Shown here one piece after another: positions 14,444 to 18,152 of a stretch of 18,152 bases of DNA. A program made the translations under genes and the position numbers. The notes under the pieces were generated by a model. It made no database searches, was not told where the DNA came from, and saw nothing but the letters and a program-made list of their open reading frames with translations. Position 1 is the first letter of the stretch, and each line of letters starts with the position of its first letter. Location of the stretch: assembly GCA_015229045.1 (NCBI GenBank), contig JADGCJ010000020.1, positions 18,843 to 36,994 of the forward strand, given 5' to 3'. The DNA is from Magnetococcales bacterium (GTDB taxonomy: Bacteria > Pseudomonadota > Magnetococcia > Magnetococcales > DC0425bin3).

Positions 14444-16018
14444 ATGCCGCAACGCATCTTTTTTTGTATCACCAACCACAACCTGGTCGCCCATCCGTGG
14501 GAGAACGACATGTTCGGCGAGGCGACGATCTTTGACCAGGGTGGCGAGGATCTCGTGCGTTTTGCGGAGTATCTGAACACCATCGGGAACCGATTTTCCG
14601 CCTACATCCTGATCGATCTCACCGAGGAAGAACTCAAACTGGAGCGCATTCCCCGCCTCAACCCGTTCAACCGGACCCGGATGCTGGAAAACCGCTCCTC
14701 CCGACTGATGCGCAACACACCGTTTCGCTACGTCACCCTGCTGGGACGCGACCCGCGAGACAAGGAACAGGATTGTGTCCTGTTCTCCGGTTTGACCGAC
14801 CCCGAAGAGACCGTCACCCCCTGGTTGGACCTGTTGTCCAAGCACCGGGTGGCTCTGGTCGGGGTGTGGTCGATTCCCCTTCTGACCACCCGGGTTTTTC
14901 GTGACGTGCTGGACCCTGAACACTCGGACGTGTTGCTGTTGAGCATCAATTCCGGTGGCCTGCGACAAACCTTCGTACGAAACGGACAGATCCTGATCAG
15001 TCGCTTGAGTCGTCTGCACACCGGAGAGGCCGAAGAGCTGTTTCCCTTTCTGCTCGGCGAAGTCTCCCGCATGCAGGGGTATCTGGCCAGCCAGCGACTG
15101 TATGTCTGGAGTTCGGCATTGCATGTCTATGTCCTGTGCAGCCCTGCCCTGCTCTCCACGATGCAGAGCGGCCCCAAAGAGGTTGGCAGCACCCATTTTC
15201 ACCCGGTGGATGTGACCCGACTGGCCGCTCAGGTGGGTCTGAAGAACACCCTGACCACCGGAAAAATGGATCGCCTGTTCGGGCAGTGCATCATGCGCTG
15301 GTCCATTCCCAACCACTATGCCCGCACTGCCGACACGATCGTTTTCAGAACCCTCCGCCTGCGCAAGCAGATGCAGTGGGTTGCCGCGGGACTGTTTGCC
15401 ATCAGTTTCACCATCTGCCTGATCTTTTTTCTGCAGGGGCGCTCCGTACAGGATCAACAACCTGAATTGTCGCGTCAGGCCGAGGAGATTCAACAGGCAA
15501 CCAGGCAGACCCCCCATCAACACTCCTTCCAGGAAGGAAGCCGGATCATCAACGCGGTCAATCTGGCGGAAAGCCTGCAAGGACAGGCCGCGGACCCGCG
15601 TGCCACCTATGCGTTGATCGGTCAGCTTCTGATCAAAAACGACACCTTGCTGATCGACAACATGGAGTGGTCCGTCGAGGAAAACGCCCCGCACCCGGGA
15701 AACAACCCCCGTCCGCCGCAAACACCGCAGCCACCCAAGGTGAAACAGGGCACGGACCCGTTGCAGCTCGTCCAGTTGACCGGACGGGTGCACTCCTACA
15801 CCACCCTCAGGGATGCCATGCGCACCATGGAACAGTTCATTCAGGAGCTGCGTGCCCTGCCGGATATCGTCGAAGTGCAACCCGTCCAGCTGCCCATGAA
15901 CATGGGACAAAATGCCGTGATTCAGGGGGGAGACGCGCCCAGCGAAGAGAAGGCGGTCTTCAATTTGAAGGTTCTTGTGACCAACCCGAAGAGTCGCCAT
16001 GAAAAACAGCCACATTGA
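14444..16018 (+). CDS. PilM/GspL-like platform protein with membrane anchor and PilN-like tail
   Basis: Residues 1-310 of this 524-residue protein form a cytoplasmic domain that is the paralogue of the N-terminal module of the fusion ATPase. It carries an LLLSINSGGLRQTFVRNG segment reminiscent of the nucleotide-site strands of actin-like PilM/GspL proteins. A transmembrane helix follows at about 311-332 (WVAAGLFAISFTICLIFFLQ). The outer part (333-524) contains a helical stretch and a C-terminal alpha/beta domain ending near MEQFIQELRALPDIVEVQPV, the kind of ferredoxin-like fold seen in PilN and GspL. This would be a PilM-PilN (MshI-MshJ) type fusion linking the cytoplasmic motor to the periplasmic assembly. 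It has a 6-bp gap to mshG and overlaps the next gene by 20 bp. Start ATG 14444 has no strong ribosome site. Assignment rests on domain order and context rather than clear signature residues. Confidence 0.7.
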   Translation: MPQRIFFCITNHNLVAHPWENDMFGEATIFDQGGEDLVRFAEYLNTIGNRFSAYILIDLTEEELKLERIPRLNPFNRTRMLENRSSRLMRNTPFRYVTLLGRDPRDKEQDCVLFSGLTDPEETVTPWLDLLSKHRVALVGVWSIPLLTTRVFRDVLDPEHSDVLLLSINSGGLRQTFVRNGQILISRLSRLHTGEAEELFPFLLGEVSRMQGYLASQRLYVWSSALHVYVLCSPALLSTMQSGPKEVGSTHFHPVDVTRLAAQVGLKNTLTTGKMDRLFGQCIMRWSIPNHYARTADTIVFRTLRLRKQMQWVAAGLFAISFTICLIFFLQGRSVQDQQPELSRQAEEIQQATRQTPHQHSFQEGSRIINAVNLAESLQGQAADPRATYALIGQLLIKNDTLLIDNMEWSVEENAPHPGNNPRPPQTPQPPKVKQGTDPLQLVQLTGRVHSYTTLRDAMRTMEQFIQELRALPDIVEVQPVQLPMNMGQNAVIQGGDAPSEEKAVFNLKVLVTNPKSRHEKQPH

Positions 16019-16628
16019 ATGGAAAATGCTGACAGGGAGCATGGTGCTGCTGCTGCTCTCCGTGCTGGTGGATATCGGAGTGATTCTGGCTGGATTGCAA
16101 TACTCCTCCGATGCTGTCGACAACATGGACAAACTCAACAAGACCATCGCCACCCTGCAAGGACAAAAACGACGGCAGGAGGAACAGAACCAGCTCCTCG
16201 TCGTCATGAAACCGAAACATGAGGAGCTGCTCCGCCGGGGTGTCGTGGGCCAGGAGCCTCGCATGTCCTGGGTGGAGGCCATCAAGGAGGCTGAACAGGT
16301 ACTCAGGCTGCCCTCCTCGATCCTTTTCAAATTGGAGCCGGCCCGGTTGATCTCCCCTCCACCTGTCCCGTTGGCTGGAAACGATCTGCAATTGTTCGCC
16401 AGTCACATGGAAATAACGCTTGGTTTGGCCCACGAAGGGGATCTGTTCGACTTTATCGCCTTTTTGGAAAAAAAAAATGTGGGACTTTTCCACTTTAAAA
16501 AGTGCAAACTGCAGGCAGTCACCAACGATGGACAAACGGGCCAGACACCCAGGATCGGTGTCAACCTTCAGGGAGTTTGCCATCTGGAGTGGTTCACCTT
16601 TCGGGAAGCGCACGGTAAAGCCAAATAA
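15999..16628 (+). CDS. PilO/GspM-like inner-membrane assembly protein
   Basis: The 209-residue protein has a short cytoplasmic start, one transmembrane helix (about 13-33, MVLLLLSVLVDIGVILAGLQ) and a predicted coiled coil (about 40-75, rich in Gln, Lys and Glu). A globular periplasmic domain follows, with EGDLFDFIAFLEKKNVGLFHFKKC as its most PilO-like helix-strand pair (quoted here only as positions 147-170 in outline). This is the layout of PilO, GspM and MshJ, which pair with PilN-type partners, here the preceding gene. Its ATG overlaps the previous gene by 20 bp and has AAGAG just upstream. A run of ten A residues at 16468-16477 encodes E-K-K-N within the domain and could cause slippage. 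Confidence in the general role is moderate; the specific ortholog name is uncertain. Confidence 0.65.
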   Translation: MKNSHIEWKMLTGSMVLLLLSVLVDIGVILAGLQYSSDAVDNMDKLNKTIATLQGQKRRQEEQNQLLVVMKPKHEELLRRGVVGQEPRMSWVEAIKEAEQVLRLPSSILFKLEPARLISPPPVPLAGNDLQLFASHMEITLGLAHEGDLFDFIAFLEKKNVGLFHFKKCKLQAVTNDGQTGQTPRIGVNLQGVCHLEWFTFREAHGKAK

Positions 16629-16634
16629 AACCAA

Positions 16635-17366
16635 ATGAACCATCATTCGTACATGGCGTGGCTGCTGGCCGGGGTGTTTTCCGTCTGGCCGGGCATGACG
16701 GAATCGGCTGCCGGAGATGCCCTCCACTGGCCCTTCGCCGGTCGGCTGTTTACCACACCCAAGACACGAGACATGTTGAATAAATTGCGATCAGGTGAAA
16801 CCAGGCCCCGCGACGGCGAAAAAGAGGGTATCACGTCCGACACGGGCGTCACCGTGCCCAGAGGCCCTCGCTATCTGACCTTCAGTGGTTCGGTGATCCA
16901 TGGCACCGGCAAGGCTACGGTGTGGCTCAACGGCAGAAGCATCGAGGCTGCCAAAGGGTTTGTCGGAGAGAATTATCGCCTGGACCCCATGGCCGATCCC
17001 TCCCGAGGCATCAACATCGTACTGGTCGATCATGTCGGAAATTTTCTGCTCATACCGGGACAAACCCTGGATGCCGAAGAGAAAAAAATTCGTCCCAGCC
17101 ATGAGATTCCGGAAACGGAACTCAGAACAGCGCAACGGGGGGGCATACCAGACCCGACGACAGATCCCAAACAGACCAAAACAGCACCAGAGAACATGCA
17201 ACCCAATACCGAAAAAAAACCACTCCCCGGGTCACACGACCGGGAGACACCTCCCTCTGCGGAAAAACACTCCGTCGAGGCAAAAAAGGCACGAGATGCC
17301 AGCCAGTCAGGAGGATTGCAGGAGCTGCTCGAAACAGTGAAAGGGGTGGCCAATGCCCTGCACTAG
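16635..17366 (+). CDS. MshK/PilP-like exported pilus assembly protein
   Basis: The 243-residue protein begins with a probable signal peptide (hydrophobic MAWLLAGVFSVWPG at 7-20, cleavage likely after SAAG near 27). It carries the segment GRLFTTPKTRDMLNKLR (36-52) and then LTFSGSVIHGTGKATVWLNG (81-100). This pairing resembles MshK-like proteins found in MSHA-type and related pilus operons. The C-terminal third (about 165-225) is Pro/Glu/Lys-rich and looks disordered. Such proteins likely link the inner-membrane PilN/PilO pair to the secretin, in the manner of PilP or GspC (inference). The start at 16635 lacks a clear ribosome site; ATG 16653 is an alternative that keeps the signal peptide core. 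It has a 6-bp gap to the previous gene and overlaps the next by 14 bp. Confidence 0.62.
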   Translation: MNHHSYMAWLLAGVFSVWPGMTESAAGDALHWPFAGRLFTTPKTRDMLNKLRSGETRPRDGEKEGITSDTGVTVPRGPRYLTFSGSVIHGTGKATVWLNGRSIEAAKGFVGENYRLDPMADPSRGINIVLVDHVGNFLLIPGQTLDAEEKKIRPSHEIPETELRTAQRGGIPDPTTDPKQTKTAPENMQPNTEKKPLPGSHDRETPPSAEKHSVEAKKARDASQSGGLQELLETVKGVANALH

Positions 17367-18042
17367 ACCCGTCGAACAGGGTGCAGCCCTGATCATTGTC
17401 CTGTCGGTGCTTGCCATGGCGGGACTCTCCTTTGCCCTGGATGCCCTGCTGATCAAGAGCACCCGCGTCCGGGATGATCAACGAGCTGCCAAGGCACTGG
17501 CCCTGGCCAAGGAGGCCCTGCTGGCCTACGCCGTTGCCCAGGACTGGGACAACAACAAGGGCCGCTTTCCCTGCCCCGATCTGGGTAACGTAAGCAACTA
17601 CGACACCTCGGGCACCAGCGGCGCCTGTGGAGGAGATGGTCTGGTCTCCTTCGGGCTTCTGCCCTGGAAAAGTCTGGGGTTGCCCAATCTGCGGGATGGA
17701 GACAACGCCCCCATCCTCTACGCGGTCTCTGGTCGTTACAAGATGGGTTCCACCCTTGCCGTCACCGGCTATCCGACCAGCGATCTGTTGACCTTCAACA
17801 ACATCACCAATAACAATACCCATGACTATGTGGCCATCGTCTTCGCCCCGGGAGAGCGCCTGCCCACCCAGACCCGGGTCTTGACGGACACCGCAGCCAA
17901 CCAGCGTTCTCAATTCCTGGAAAAGCGCTACGTTCCGGCGGTGAATACCGATTTCGAAGCAGCCCAGATCAATCGCAGCGCGGGCTACAACGATCGGGTG
18001 ATCGGTATCACCCACAATGAACTGATCGCAGCCACCATGTAA
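17353..18042 (+). CDS. GspK/PilX-like minor prepilin-like protein
   Basis: The 229-residue protein starts with a short leader (MPCTRPVEQG) and a hydrophobic helix GAALIIVLSVLAMAGLSFAL (10-29). This matches the N terminus of GspK/PilX-type minor pseudopilins, with cleavage expected after Gly10. The glutamate at position +5 of the mature helix found in major pilins is absent, as is usual for GspK. The globular part has GRFPCPDLG (70-78), Cys74 and Cys92 as a possible disulfide, and a GLLPWKSLGLPNLRDG segment typical of a family of pilus-operon pseudopilins. It would cap or initiate the fibre. Its ATG lies inside the preceding gene, so translation is probably coupled. A MITE-like repeat begins at the last base of its TAA stop. 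More pilin genes are expected to the right of the window. Confidence 0.72.
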   Translation: MPCTRPVEQGAALIIVLSVLAMAGLSFALDALLIKSTRVRDDQRAAKALALAKEALLAYAVAQDWDNNKGRFPCPDLGNVSNYDTSGTSGACGGDGLVSFGLLPWKSLGLPNLRDGDNAPILYAVSGRYKMGSTLAVTGYPTSDLLTFNNITNNNTHDYVAIVFAPGERLPTQTRVLTDTAANQRSQFLEKRYVPAVNTDFEAAQINRSAGYNDRVIGITHNELIAATM

Positions 18043-18152
18043 TTCCAATTCCAGATCAAGATGGATGCGAGGCGACAACGCGTGAGCGACGAGACAATAC
18101 GTGTTGGGTACGGCGAGGAGTGAGTGAGGCAGTCAACGAAGCAGACGCTTGA
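18042..18152. mobile_element. MITE-like element, copy 2 (cut by the window end)
   Basis: The left terminal repeat ATTCCAATTCCAGATCAAG (18042-18060) starts at the last base of the preceding stop codon, exactly as in copy 1 at 1092. The alignment to copy 1 has no gap over 110 bp and about 85% identity by eye. The window ends at CTTGA, the first five bases of the expected right terminal repeat. In the frame of the upstream gene the copy is open for 26 codons to TGA at 18121. Confidence 0.7.

Noticed and set aside
1..18152. tRNA, rRNA or riboswitch genes
   Set aside because: No cloverleaf, rRNA segment or recognisable riboswitch core was seen on either strand.

Overview
The window is about 60% GC by impression. 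It reads as a piece of a Gram-negative proteobacterial chromosome: there are periplasmic signal peptides, an outer-membrane secretin and a type IV pilus/type II secretion-like assembly line. The style of the sensor modules and the GC-rich palindromic intergenic repeats remind me of Magnetococcia-like (magnetotactic) proteobacteria. That placement is an inference from memory, not proven by the sequence.

Region 1 (1-3450) is a short redox-type island. It has an exported type 1 copper protein (631-1092), an exported ethylbenzene-dehydrogenase-gamma-like heme-binding protein (1245-2144) and, convergent on the other strand, a SPASM-type radical SAM enzyme (3320-2199). Two inverted copies of a roughly 116-bp palindromic repeat bracket it (89-205 and 3334-3449); the left copy is the end of a 71-bp tandem array that runs off the window. 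A 125-bp MITE-like element with 19-bp terminal inverted repeats sits between the copper and heme genes, starting at the last base of a stop codon. A second copy of it starts in exactly the same way at the last base of the final gene's stop at the right end (18042).

Region 2 (about 3529-18042) is a single plus-strand block of nine tightly packed or overlapping genes, probably one operon, possibly driven by a sigma-54-type promoter at 3529-3545. It encodes an MSHA-like pilus/secretion machine: a membrane protein with a duplicated four-helix sensor domain and no output domain; the secretin MshL; a MshN-like TPR protein with a 14-residue tandem repeat; the assembly ATPase MshE; a second, larger ATPase fused to a PilM/GspL-like domain; the platform protein MshG; a PilM/GspL-like membrane protein; a PilO/GspM-like protein; a MshK/PilP-like protein; and a GspK/PilX-like prepilin-like protein. 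The major pilin, prepilin peptidase, a PilT retraction ATPase and MshM are not seen here.

The main novelty is the 913-residue protein at 10415-13156. It joins a PilM/GspL-like platform domain to a complete GspE/PilB-type ATPase. The N-terminal domain is a clear paralogue of the one in the membrane-anchored protein three genes later (14444-16018), and the ATPase half is a paralogue of the gene immediately upstream. The operon thus appears to hold a free ATPase, a membrane-anchored L-type protein, and a covalent L-ATPase fusion. Together with the output-less double sensor at the operon head, this suggests a variant pilus machine with unusual motor coupling.
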